34,295 nt of DNA from Candidatus Aquidulcis sp. (GTDB taxonomy: Bacteria > Chloroflexota > Anaerolineae > UBA4142): the NCBI GenBank assembly GCA_020723345.1, contig DYJA01000067.1, positions 1 through 34,295 on the forward strand, given 5' to 3'. A program made the translations under genes and the position numbers. Shown here one piece after another: positions 26,756 through 34,271 of this stretch. Each line of letters opens with the position of its first letter. The first letter of the stretch is position 1. The notes below the pieces were generated by a model. It was not told the DNA's origin, ran no database searches, and was given only the letters and a program-made list of their open reading frames with translations.

Positions 26756-26827
26756 GAAGGACGAAGGATGAGGGATGAAGGATGAAGAACGGCGACATTC
26801 ATCCTTCATCCTTCCGCCTTCATCCTT
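26756..26827. repeat. Intercistronic heptamer inverted repeat (rpmH-rnpA)
   Basis: GAAGGAT, GAGGGAT and GAAGGAT (26763-26783), an unrelated loop, then ATTCATCCTTCATCCTTC and CGCCTTCATCCTT. Both arms match the element at 24871-24938. It ends at the rpmH stop codon. Confidence 0.93.
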
Positions 26828-26994
26828 TATTTCTGTTTGAGCCACGAACGGGTGCGCGTCACCGACAAGTGCTTGCGTCCACGCGCGCGGCGCGCCGCGA
26901 TCACTTTGCGTCCGCCTTTCGTCTTCATGCGCGTGCGAAAGCCGTGCGTGCGCATTCGTTTCTTGCGTTTGGGTTGGTAGACTCGCTTGACCAC
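26827..26994 (-). CDS. rpmH: Ribosomal protein bL34
   Basis: This is a 55-residue large-subunit protein. Translating the minus strand from the GTG at 26994 gives [20 protein letters not shown], then [20 protein letters not shown] and a C-terminal [15 protein letters not shown], the standard bL34 pattern with a slightly long tail. The GTG has AAGGAG five bases upstream, and a promoter lies at 27028-27056. It heads the rpmH-rnpA-yidD-yidC-jag block, which in most bacteria lies beside dnaA and oriC. Confidence 0.95.
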   Translation of the reverse strand: MVKRVYQPKRKKRMRTHGFRTRMKTKGGRKVIAARRARGRKHLSVTRTRSWLKQK

Positions 26995-27027
26995 GACAAC
27001 TCCTTCTCATATAAGATAGCGGGGCGC

Positions 27028-27056
27028 ATTATAGCATAATACAGGCGGGGCAACAA
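27028..27056 (-). promoter_or_regulatory. Promoter of the rpmH block
   Basis: On the minus strand TTGTTG (27051-27056) is followed by a 17-nt spacer and TATAAT (27028-27033). The start of transcription would be near 27021. Confidence 0.75.
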
Positions 27057-27079
27057 ATTGGCGAACCAGAAACGCCAAT

Positions 27080-27108
27080 CTGCCAAGAACCCCTTTTGGG
27101 TGTATAAT
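27080..27108 (+). promoter_or_regulatory. Promoter of lepB
   Basis: CTGCCA (27080-27085), 17-nt spacer and TATAAT (27103-27108). It is divergent from the rpmH promoter, about 25 bp away. Confidence 0.7.
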
Positions 27109-27144
27109 GCGCGCAGACGGCGTTCGACCTCCGAGGAGACACCA

Positions 27145-27687
27145 ATGCAAAATTCTTTCCCCGCACATCCGCGGCAATTCATCATCCGCCAAGCGCGCGA
27201 TCTAGTCATCGCGCTTGGCTTGGCGTTCTTGGCATCGCTCTTCCTCAACACGTTCGTCGCGCACGCCGTCTCGATAGATCAGGGACCAAGCATGCAGCCG
27301 AACTTGTATCGCGGCGACCGCGTCTTGATCGAAAAAATCAGTTTGATTTTCCGCGCGCCGCAACGTGGCGATATTGTCGTCGCCAACCGGCCGGGCGAAC
27401 CAATTTCGCTGATCAAACGCGTTGTCGCGCTGCCGGGCGAACGCGTCGCGGTGCGCGGCGGTCACGTCTGGATCAACGACGCGCCACTCGCTGAACCCTG
27501 GGTGATGTACTTGGGCGGACCCGATTATCCGGCGACCGTCGTTCCACCCGATCACGTTTTCATTTTGGGCGATAACCGCGCCGAGTCGCGCGATTCGCGC
27601 ACGTTCGGTCCCGTGCGGTTCGACGAAATCGCAGGGCGCGTGTTTTTCATCTATTGGTCCCCCGAACACATCGGCTTGGTACCCTAG
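27145..27687 (+). CDS. lepB: Signal peptidase I
   Basis: This membrane-anchored serine protease removes signal peptides. It has 180 residues. A single N-terminal membrane segment (about 18-41) is followed by the nucleophile Ser49 in DQGPSMQPNL, the general base Lys91 in SLIKRVVALPGERV, and the GDNRAESRDSRTFGPV box. I chose the ATG at 27145, which has GAGGAG upstream. The longer frame from 27058 starts upstream of the promoter -10 at 27103. It opens a plus-strand operon of four genes. Confidence 0.95.
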   Translation: MQNSFPAHPRQFIIRQARDLVIALGLAFLASLFLNTFVAHAVSIDQGPSMQPNLYRGDRVLIEKISLIFRAPQRGDIVVANRPGEPISLIKRVVALPGERVAVRGGHVWINDAPLAEPWVMYLGGPDYPATVVPPDHVFILGDNRAESRDSRTFGPVRFDEIAGRVFFIYWSPEHIGLVP

Positions 27688-27721
27688 AGATCATTACAAA
27701 AATCTGCAGGAGGCGTAGCCC

Positions 27722-28744
27722 ATGCTCGCGTGGCGAAAAATTTTCGGCGCATTGATCTTGCTCGTCGCATCAACCACCGGCTGCATCGCGCCTGCGCGCG
27801 TTGAAACGACGCCGACTCCCCGCGCGGATGGCTTGACCGCTCAACAAGCCGCGACGCTCGGCAGTTTGCAGAAGGTAGACGCGCATCCGCTGTACACGAT
27901 GCGTTACATCGGCGCGTACGACGCGCGACAATCTTTTGACGCGCCCGCGACAGAACGCGCGTGGGGATGCTCGCTCTTCGCCGCGCTCGGCGACCCGAAC
28001 AACAAATTCTACGGACGCAATTTCGATTGGGAGCACAGCCCCGCGATTCTCCTTTTCACCGAGCCGCCGAACGGGTACGCATCCGTCGCGATGGTGGACA
28101 TTGCGTACCTGGGTTTCATCGGCGCGCGCGCGAACAACATCGCCGATTTGTCGCTCGCAGAACGCCGCGCGCTGTTGGCAGCGCCGCTTATCCCGTTCGA
28201 CGGAATGAATGCACGCGGGTTGGTCGTCGGAATGGCAGCCGTGCCGCCGGGAAACGCGCCGCGCGATCCGAGCAAGCCGACAATCGATTCGCTGCGGATC
28301 ATTCGCGAAATACTCGACCGCGCGGCAACCGTCGACGAAGCGATCGCGATCATGCAACGCTACAATATTGACTTTACCGGTGGACCGCCGATTCACTATC
28401 TCATCGCAGACACGCGCGGGCGCGCCGCGCTCGTCGAATTTTATCGAGGCAAGACATTCGTCATTCCGAACGAAACGCCGTGGCATCAGGCAACCAATTT
28501 TTTGCGGAGTTCAGTCGACAACGCGCAGGGCAACTGTTGGCGGCACGATACACTCACGCAGCGATTGACCGCGGCGGCGGGACGCGTAGATGCGTCGAGC
28601 GCGCTGAGATTGCTGCAAGATGTGTCGCAAAAAAACACCGAGTGGTCAATCGTCTATGGAATGAACACCGGCAAAATAACCGTGACGATGGGGCGCAATT
28701 ACACGAACGCGTACGCGTTCGATCTGAAATTGGAGGGCAAGTGA
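27722..28744 (+). CDS. Ntn-hydrolase lipoprotein (linear amide C-N hydrolase/C45-like)
   Basis: This 340-residue protein has a signal peptide and a possible lipobox (STTGC, Cys21). The mature part has AWGCSLFAALGDPNNKFYGR, in which Cys83 is the likely N-terminal nucleophile, then NFDWEH, FDGMNARGLVVGMA, a NNIADL-like helix, and late segments NCWRHDTLTQRL and WSIVYGMNTG. This is the layout of choloylglycine hydrolases, penicillin V acylases and C45 peptidases. In such enzymes the Cys is exposed by cleavage; here about 82 residues would have to be removed. The substrate is unknown. The Shine-Dalgarno GGAGG is good. The next gene starts one base after its stop codon. Confidence 0.82.
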   Translation: MLAWRKIFGALILLVASTTGCIAPARVETTPTPRADGLTAQQAATLGSLQKVDAHPLYTMRYIGAYDARQSFDAPATERAWGCSLFAALGDPNNKFYGRNFDWEHSPAILLFTEPPNGYASVAMVDIAYLGFIGARANNIADLSLAERRALLAAPLIPFDGMNARGLVVGMAAVPPGNAPRDPSKPTIDSLRIIREILDRAATVDEAIAIMQRYNIDFTGGPPIHYLIADTRGRAALVEFYRGKTFVIPNETPWHQATNFLRSSVDNAQGNCWRHDTLTQRLTAAAGRVDASSALRLLQDVSQKNTEWSIVYGMNTGKITVTMGRNYTNAYAFDLKLEGK

Positions 28745-28745
28745 G

Positions 28746-29654
28746 ATGGGGCAACCTGTCTTTCTCACTTTGATCGAATCGCCGGGCGAAAAACGGCGCG
28801 CGCGGATTCTGATTGACAGCATTCGCGCGTTTGGCGGCGCGCTGCGCGATTGTCCGATCTGGGTCTTTGAAACCAATCCGCAAAACGCGCCGTGCCGCGA
28901 TTTGGCGGGCGACGGCGTCGAGGTCATTCCGCTGATCGTCCCGGAAACCGTCCGGCACTATTTATTCGGCGGCAAGGTGTCCGCGTGCGCGCACGCCGAA
29001 GCGCGGGCGACGCCGGATGTACAATCGCTCGTCTGGATCGATCCGACGTGCGTCGTCGTCAATCCGCCTCTGCTATTCGCACTCGGCGCGGCGTTCGACG
29101 CGGCGGTACGCCCGGTACACATTCGCAACGTGGGCTTGCGCGCGGATGATCCGCTCGACGCGTTTTGGCAAAAAATTTACGCGACCGTCGGCGTGAACGA
29201 TTGCGCGTCCACCGTCGAATCGTTCGTGGACGCGCAGCGCCTGCGCGCGTACTTCAACTCGCACGCGTTCGCGATCAACCCGGCGAAAGGTTTGCTGCGC
29301 CGCTGGTTCGATCTGTTTGAGAAATTGGTTGGCGATCAGGAATTTCAGGCGCGCGCGTGCGCGGACGAACCGCATCGGATTTTTCTGTTCCAGGCGATTC
29401 TGAGCGCGCTGCTCGTCACATCAATCGATCCGCAGCGAATCAACATTCTGCCGCCGACGTACAACTATCCGTACAATCTGCACGCGCGCGTACCGGCGGA
29501 ACGCCGCGCCAAAGCGTTGAACGATCTGGTGTGTTTCACCTACGAAGATCGTTCGATCAATCCAAGCGAGATGCGCGATATTGAAATTCGCGAGCCGCTC
29601 AAAACCTGGCTCGCCGCGCGTCAGGAGGTCAGACAAAACAATGTCTCTGTTTGA
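28746..29654 (+). CDS. Unrecognised protein, possibly glycosyltransferase-like
   Basis: I do not recognise this 302-residue soluble protein with confidence. It begins with a beta-alpha-beta pattern (VFLTLIESPGEKRRARILID). It then has ACAHAEARAT and a VWIDPTCVVVNPP segment that resembles the metal-binding acidic motif of GT-A nucleotide-sugar transferases. NSHAFAINPAKGLLRRWFDLFE and the late LPPTYNYPYNLH would fit the acceptor half of such a fold. No export signal is seen. GGAGG precedes the ATG; the gene follows its upstream neighbour by one base and overlaps the next by 14 bases, so it belongs to the lepB operon. Confidence 0.65.
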   Translation: MGQPVFLTLIESPGEKRRARILIDSIRAFGGALRDCPIWVFETNPQNAPCRDLAGDGVEVIPLIVPETVRHYLFGGKVSACAHAEARATPDVQSLVWIDPTCVVVNPPLLFALGAAFDAAVRPVHIRNVGLRADDPLDAFWQKIYATVGVNDCASTVESFVDAQRLRAYFNSHAFAINPAKGLLRRWFDLFEKLVGDQEFQARACADEPHRIFLFQAILSALLVTSIDPQRINILPPTYNYPYNLHARVPAERRAKALNDLVCFTYEDRSINPSEMRDIEIREPLKTWLAARQEVRQNNVSV

Positions 29655-30447
29655 TTACGACCGCCACGCGCCGCTCGACCTGCGCCCCGTTCACACGAAA
29701 CGCGCCGACGGCATCGCGCGCGAGTTGTTCACGTACGCGACGCCGTTCGGCTACCGCCGCGCCGCCGAAATCATTCGCCCGGAAAATAACGCGCGCGGCG
29801 CGGCGATCTTGTTCGTTCACTGGTACGAGCCCGCGTCACCCGACTCGCATCGCACGCAGTTCATCAGCGAAGCGGGAACGCTGGCGCAACGCGGCGCGAT
29901 TTCACTTTTGATCGAAACAATGTGGTCGGATCGCGATTGGTTTTTGAAACGCACGCAGGCGGACGATTACGAAAACTCGCGCCGTCAGGTGATCGAACTG
30001 CGGCTCGCGCTCGATTTACTGCTCGCGCAGCCCGGCGTGGATGCGCGCCGCGTCGCGTTCATCGGTCACGATTTTGGCGCGATGTACGGCGTACTGCTCG
30101 GCAGCGTCGATCCGCGCGCGGCGTGCTACGCGTTGATGGCGGGCACGCCGCGCTTTCCGGACTGGTACCTGTACTATCCCAAACTCGAAGGCGCGGCGCG
30201 CGATGAATTTATCGCGCACATCGCGCCGCTCGATCCGATCACGAATGTCGCGCAGTTATCGCCTGCGCCGCTCCTGTTTCAATTCGCGGCGAACGATCCG
30301 CACGTGCCGCGCGAGCGCGCGCAGGAATTTTTCGACGCGGCGCGCGAACCCAAAGAGATTCGTTGGTACGACACGGGACACGGCCTGAACGCCGACGCCA
30401 CGCGCGAACGCGTCGAGTGGGTGTCGCAGCAATTGCGCCTCGTATGA
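29641..30447 (+). CDS. Alpha/beta hydrolase with Asp at the nucleophile elbow
   Basis: This 268-residue alpha/beta hydrolase of dienelactone-hydrolase type shows AAILFVHWYEP (oxyanion region), a helical section, and VAFIGHDFGAMYGVLLG, where the nucleophile elbow reads GHDFG with Asp144 instead of the usual Ser or Cys. The acid is likely the Asp in FAANDPHVP and the His that in DTGHGLN. Asp nucleophiles occur in haloalkane dehalogenases and epoxide hydrolases. AGGAGGT lies 9 bases before the ATG at 29641; the frame extension to 29581 lies within the previous gene. A perfect hairpin follows the stop codon. Confidence 0.85.
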   Translation: MSLFDYDRHAPLDLRPVHTKRADGIARELFTYATPFGYRRAAEIIRPENNARGAAILFVHWYEPASPDSHRTQFISEAGTLAQRGAISLLIETMWSDRDWFLKRTQADDYENSRRQVIELRLALDLLLAQPGVDARRVAFIGHDFGAMYGVLLGSVDPRAACYALMAGTPRFPDWYLYYPKLEGAARDEFIAHIAPLDPITNVAQLSPAPLLFQFAANDPHVPRERAQEFFDAAREPKEIRWYDTGHGLNADATRERVEWVSQQLRLV

Positions 30448-30448
30448 A

Positions 30449-30482
30449 AGACCTCACGGGTTTTGGAAAACCCGTGAGGTCT
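30449..30482. terminator. Perfect 16-bp hairpin after the lepB operon
   Basis: AGACCTCACGGGTTTT (30449-30464), loop GG and AAAACCCGTGAGGTCT (30467-30482) pair without mismatch. The T-tract is poor (CGCCTTTG). The outer AGACCT/AGGTCT is shared with the rpoC terminator. Confidence 0.8.
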
Positions 30483-30487
30483 CGCCT

Positions 30488-30516
30488 TTGACGAAACTAA
30501 ACATTCCGCGTAAAAT
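30488..30516 (+). promoter_or_regulatory. Promoter of the VanW gene
   Basis: TTGACG (30488-30493), 17-nt spacer and TAAAAT (30511-30516). The predicted start near 30523 leaves only about four bases before the ATG at 30527, so the mRNA may be leaderless. Confidence 0.7.
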
Positions 30517-30526
30517 AAATCCGCCA

Positions 30527-32413
30527 ATGAATGTACCGCAAACTCCCGTCCCGCCTGCGAGACTCACGCGCCCGCGCCGACGCCGTCGTTTGCCTCTGCC
30601 CCTGCTCGTCCTTCCCATCCTCGCGACCGTCCTCATCGTTCTCCTCGTTCTTTTCGTCGGCTATGAATTCGTTTACCGCGACCGCGTGATTTTGGGCGTA
30701 AGCGTTTTGGGACAACCGATGCACGGTCTCGCGCGCGCGGAGGTCAGACAATTTCTGCAAAGCAAATTCGGCGAGCCCGCAGCGATCCTCGCGCGCTTTG
30801 GCGGCGAAGCGATTGTCGTGCGCGATGGCGCGCGCACCTGGCGCGCGTACCCCTGGGAACTCGGCTTGCGTACCGATTTCAGTCCCGTCGCCGACAGCGC
30901 GATCCTGCTCGGTCATCGCGGCAATTGGATCGAAGCGCTCGTCGAACAGGCGCGCTGTCTGTGGTTCGGCTGCGATCTCGGCACCGACGCGCAATTCGAC
31001 GACGCGACCGCGCGCGCGTACCTGGGCTGGCTCGCGCCCCAAGTCGAACGTCCCGCGCGCGACGCGTCGCTCCGCATCGAAGGGATCCGCGTCGTCGCGA
31101 CGCCCGCGCAAAACGGACGCGCAATCGACGGCGCGGTGATGCTGGATCGAATCAAGCAGCGCATCCTGGGAAACGAAACCGGCGAAATCGTCGTCGCGTT
31201 CCGCGATCGCGCGCCGGTGATCGACGATGCGGCGATCGCGCCCGCCAAAGCGCAAGCCGAAGCGATTCTCGCCGCGCCGACGCTGCTCACGTTCGGCGGA
31301 CGGACGTGGGCGCTCGATCAAGCCGCGCTCTCCGCGCTGATTTCCGCGCAGCCCAAACGCGATGCCAACGGCAAAATGACCTGGGCGATTTCGCTCGACC
31401 GCGCGCGGCTGACCGCGTACTTCAAAACGCTCGCGCGTGAAATCAATCAAGGCGCACGCGACGCGCGGTTTACGTTCGATCCGAACACGCGCGCGCTCAC
31501 CCCCATCGTTACCAGCCAGTACGGGCAATCGCTCGATCCGGAGGCGGCGGCGCAACACGTCGAACAGCAGTTGCTGGCGAACGCGCTGCGCACACCGGGC
31601 TCGGCTAGTCCACTTGATTCGCTGAACGCGCGCACGATTGGCTTGCCGGTGACGGTAATCAAACCGACAATCGCATTGGAAGACGCGGCGAAATTCGGCA
31701 TCAAGGAATTGGTCGCGCAAGGCGTCAGCAATTTTCGCGGATCGATTCCGGGGCGCATCCAAAACATCCGCACCGCGACCGCGCAGTTTGAGGGCGTCGT
31801 CGTCCCGCCGAACGGGACTTTTTCGTTCAACCAATTCCTGGGGCAAGTGGTCGAGGCGAACGGCTACGACGACGCGTACATTATTTTCGAGGATCGCACC
31901 GTTCTGGGTCCGGGCGGCGGCGTGTGCCAGGTTTCGTCCACGGTTTTTCGCGCGGCGTTCTTCGGCGGCTTTCCGATTGTGGAACGATGGGCGCACGCGT
32001 ATCGCGTCGGCTATTACGAACCGCCGGTCGGTTTGGACGCGACGGTGTTCGAACCGACCGTGGATCTCAAATTCACGAACGATACCGGCGCGTATTTGCT
32101 GATCCAACCCAAGATCGATTTGAGGACGACGACGCTGACGTTCAATTTTTACGGAACGAAACCGAACCGCACGGTCGAGATGGAGGAGCCGATTATGGAG
32201 CGCATCATTCCGCACGGTCCCGCGATTTACACCGACGACCCGACGCTGAAAAAGGGTACGATGAAGCAAATTGATTTCGCGCACGACGGCGCGGATGTGA
32301 CGGTATGGCGCAAGATTCTGGTGAACGGTCAAGTGGTGAAGCGCGATAAATTTTTCAGTCGGTACGAACCCTGGGTCGCGCGATACTCGGTGGGGACGAA
32401 GGTAGTAAAGTGA
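30527..32413 (+). CDS. VanW-domain cell-wall protein
   Basis: This 628-residue membrane-anchored protein has a short basic cytoplasmic start (RPRRRRR), one membrane segment (about 22-47) and a long extracellular region. Residues about 60-370 hold two PG_binding_4-like segments (for example VLGQPMHGLARAEVRQFL). The C-terminal VanW domain follows, with NFRGSIPGRIQNIRTATAQF, VVVPPNGTFSFNQFLG, VLGPGGGVCQVSSTVFRAAF and VERWAHAYRVGYYEPPVGLDA. VanW proteins are associated with peptidoglycan; biochemical activity is not established. The TTG at 30488 used by the longest frame is part of the promoter, so I start at the ATG at 30527. Confidence 0.9.
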   Translation: MNVPQTPVPPARLTRPRRRRRLPLPLLVLPILATVLIVLLVLFVGYEFVYRDRVILGVSVLGQPMHGLARAEVRQFLQSKFGEPAAILARFGGEAIVVRDGARTWRAYPWELGLRTDFSPVADSAILLGHRGNWIEALVEQARCLWFGCDLGTDAQFDDATARAYLGWLAPQVERPARDASLRIEGIRVVATPAQNGRAIDGAVMLDRIKQRILGNETGEIVVAFRDRAPVIDDAAIAPAKAQAEAILAAPTLLTFGGRTWALDQAALSALISAQPKRDANGKMTWAISLDRARLTAYFKTLAREINQGARDARFTFDPNTRALTPIVTSQYGQSLDPEAAAQHVEQQLLANALRTPGSASPLDSLNARTIGLPVTVIKPTIALEDAAKFGIKELVAQGVSNFRGSIPGRIQNIRTATAQFEGVVVPPNGTFSFNQFLGQVVEANGYDDAYIIFEDRTVLGPGGGVCQVSSTVFRAAFFGGFPIVERWAHAYRVGYYEPPVGLDATVFEPTVDLKFTNDTGAYLLIQPKIDLRTTTLTFNFYGTKPNRTVEMEEPIMERIIPHGPAIYTDDPTLKKGTMKQIDFAHDGADVTVWRKILVNGQVVKRDKFFSRYEPWVARYSVGTKVVK

Positions 32414-32419
32414 ACGCGC

Positions 32420-32448
32420 TTGCTCATGCTGCGCAAATGATGTAGAAT
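32420..32448 (+). promoter_or_regulatory. Promoter of the toxin-antitoxin pair
   Basis: TTGCTC (32420-32425), 17-nt spacer and TAGAAT (32443-32448), about 20 bp before the antitoxin start. Confidence 0.6.
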
Positions 32449-32469
32449 AACGGGGGAGAAGAAAAAGAG

Positions 32470-32751
32470 ATGGAAGACCTAATCAAAGTTTCGCGCAACG
32501 GACAATTGGCTTTACCAACCGCAATCCGCCGCGCGCTTCACTTGCGCGTTGGCGAATACGTGCAAATGAAATTGGTTGGACGCAGTTTGATCGTCACACC
32601 CAAAAAAGTAGTGGACAAGGATCAAGCGTACTATTGGAGCGCAGAGTGGCAAGCCGCTGAACGAGAAGCCGATGCAGACATCGCCGCTGGTCGCGTCAAA
32701 GGTTTTGATACTGTTGACGAACTGATCGCAGAACTTAACTCGCGGAAATGA
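32470..32751 (+). CDS. AbrB/MazE-type antitoxin
   Basis: This 93-residue protein starts with a SpoVT/AbrB swapped-hairpin DNA-binding domain (residues 3-47): IKVSRNGQLALPTAIRRALH followed by LRVGEYVQMKLVGRSLIVTPKK. An acidic helical tail (AEREADADIAAG, VDELIAELNS) is suited to wrap and neutralise the toxin. It should repress its own promoter at 32420-32448. GGGGGAGAAG lies upstream. The stop codon overlaps the toxin start (ATGA), as in typical type II modules. Confidence 0.9.
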   Translation: MEDLIKVSRNGQLALPTAIRRALHLRVGEYVQMKLVGRSLIVTPKKVVDKDQAYYWSAEWQAAEREADADIAAGRVKGFDTVDELIAELNSRK

Positions 32752-33014
32752 CGATGCGGCTCGCGCGGACGGAACGTTTCACAACCGCCTTCCAAGACCT
32801 CGACGCGCGTGATCGCAAAGGGGTCGAGAAAGCATTGCGACTCATGGTTTCAGATCTGAGGCATCCAGGTTTGCGCGCGAAGAAGATGGGAGGCACGGAT
32901 TACATCTGGGAAGCCCGCGCCAGCCGCTCGATTCGGATCACGTTTCAAATCGAAGGCGACACAATTCTTCTGAGAAATGTTGGCGCGCATGACGAGACCT
33001 TGAAGCGCCCGTAA
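32748..33014 (+). CDS. RelE/ParE-superfamily toxin
   Basis: This 88-residue basic protein fits the RelE/YafQ-like toxin fold: LARTERFTTAFQDLD, a long helix RKGVEKALRLMV, HPGLRAKKMGG, IWEARASRSIRITFQIEGD and the terminal LLRNVGAHDETLKRP. RelE-type toxins cut mRNA at the ribosome. Late Arg, Phe and His residues occur in the usual places, but activity cannot be judged. An ATG two codons in (32754) is an alternative start. It is coupled to the antitoxin by a 4-base overlap. Confidence 0.88.
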   Translation: MTMRLARTERFTTAFQDLDARDRKGVEKALRLMVSDLRHPGLRAKKMGGTDYIWEARASRSIRITFQIEGDTILLRNVGAHDETLKRP

Positions 33015-33032
33015 AGCAACGGGGAAAACAAG

Positions 33033-33069
33033 AGACACCAGTGTTCGTTGAGCAACCTGGTGTCTTTTT
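33033..33069. terminator. Terminator hairpin after the toxin gene
   Basis: AGACACCAG (33033-33041) pairs with CTGGTGTCT (33057-33065), followed by TTTTTA. An inner GTT/AAC adds three pairs past a bulge. It is a degenerate copy of the hairpin at 19160-19190. Confidence 0.85.
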
Positions 33070-33107
33070 ATTTCGCCTTTGAAAAACCTGACCGGGCTTT
33101 TTGAACC

Positions 33108-34250
33108 TTATTGGCTGCATCTTTCTGATAGACGCAACACTAATCCTTCGTTGGGATTGAGCTGCAACCTGGTGAGATCTACCGCGCCACCACGCGCCAT
33201 GTCGGTTGCGACGGCAATCGTCGCGGCGCGCGCCGCGCGGCTCAGGTCGAGCGTGTGGGTCACCGTGCCGAAATTCAAAACAATGAGAAACCGATCTGCG
33301 CCCGGCGCAGTTCGCAAGTACGCGAACACATCATCCGCGCCGGCGTCGAGCGAAGCATAGTCGCCCGCATGCAGCGCCGGTTCCGCGCGGCGGAGCCGGG
33401 TCAAGGCGCGGTACAGATTCAACATCGAAGTTGGATCACATTCCTGCCGCGCGACATTCCGTTCGGCGTAATCGCTCGCCAGGGGCAACCAAGGTCGAGC
33501 GTCGGCAGCGGCAAAGCCCGCATTGGGCGAGGCGTCCCATTGCATCGGCGTGCGTTCCGGGTCACGTCCGACAATGTGCGCGATTTCCGGCTGAATGATG
33601 GCCGGCGGGTCCTGAACGTACTCACGCGGAATAGGCACATTTTCCATGCCGATTTCTTCTCCGGTGTACGTTGTCGGTGTGCCGCGCACTGTGAGCAAAA
33701 ACATATTTGCGACGCGCGCCTGATTTATCCCCGCGCGCGTCGCGATCCGAGGACGGTCGTGGTTGCCCAAGACCCAATTGGGCCACGCCTCCTTGGGCAA
33801 TACCGCCTCGTACGCATCTACGGCTTGACGAACATCTTGGGCTTGCCATTTCGTGGTAATGAGTCGAAAATTGAAAGGCAGATGGCACTCGTCCGAATTC
33901 TTGCCATAGTACTTGATCAACTCGGCATAGGGCAAATAGGTCTCGCCGACCATCACGCGGTCAGGATATTCATCGAGCACAGCCCGCATTCGCCGAATAA
34001 CATCGTGGACTTCTGGCTGATTGGTCATGTAGAGATGCCGCAAACTGTCGTAACGCCGCCCGCCATTCCAGTTTGGATTCGGCGGCTCGTCACGAAATTG
34101 GGCATCCTTGATCAAGCGCGTGATCACATCCACGCGAAACCCATCCACGCCTTTGGCGAGCCAGAATCGCATCGCGTCGAAAATCGCGGCTTGAACTTGT
34201 GGATTGCGCCAGTTCAATTCCGGCTGTTCGCGCAAAAACGAGGTTACTAC
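33108..34250 (-). pseudogene. 5'-truncated GH13 alpha-glucosidase/amylase
   Basis: This is the last 375 or so residues of a GH13 enzyme of the oligo-1,6-glucosidase/alpha-glucosidase/trehalose synthase group. It has SFLREQPELNWRNPQVQAA, the nucleophile Asp in DGFRVDV (residue 36 counted from the TTG at 34235), the acid Glu in VMVGETY (98), the third acid Asp in LGNHDRPR (160), the TYTGEEIGM and DPERTPMQWD segments, and a C-terminal beta domain. The N-terminal third of the barrel, with the usual DLVxNH motif, is absent. In frame there is a TGA at 34251-34253, inside a hairpin. The gene is therefore broken or cut at this point; the missing part is not in the window. Confidence 0.85.
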
Positions 34251-34271
34251 TCAGCCGGTAGCCGGTTGAGT
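34249..34271. repeat. Hairpin at the break point of the GH13 gene
   Basis: ACTCAGCCGG (34249-34258) and CCGGTTGAGT (34262-34271) pair around TAG with one G-T pair. TTAC lies just before it. It could be the end of a mobile element, but no transposase is visible in the 24 bases that remain. Confidence 0.5.

Noticed and set aside
26995-27144. oriC between rpmH and lepB
   Set aside because: The interval is fully used by two divergent promoters, contains no TTATCCACA-type boxes and has no AT-rich unwinding stretch.
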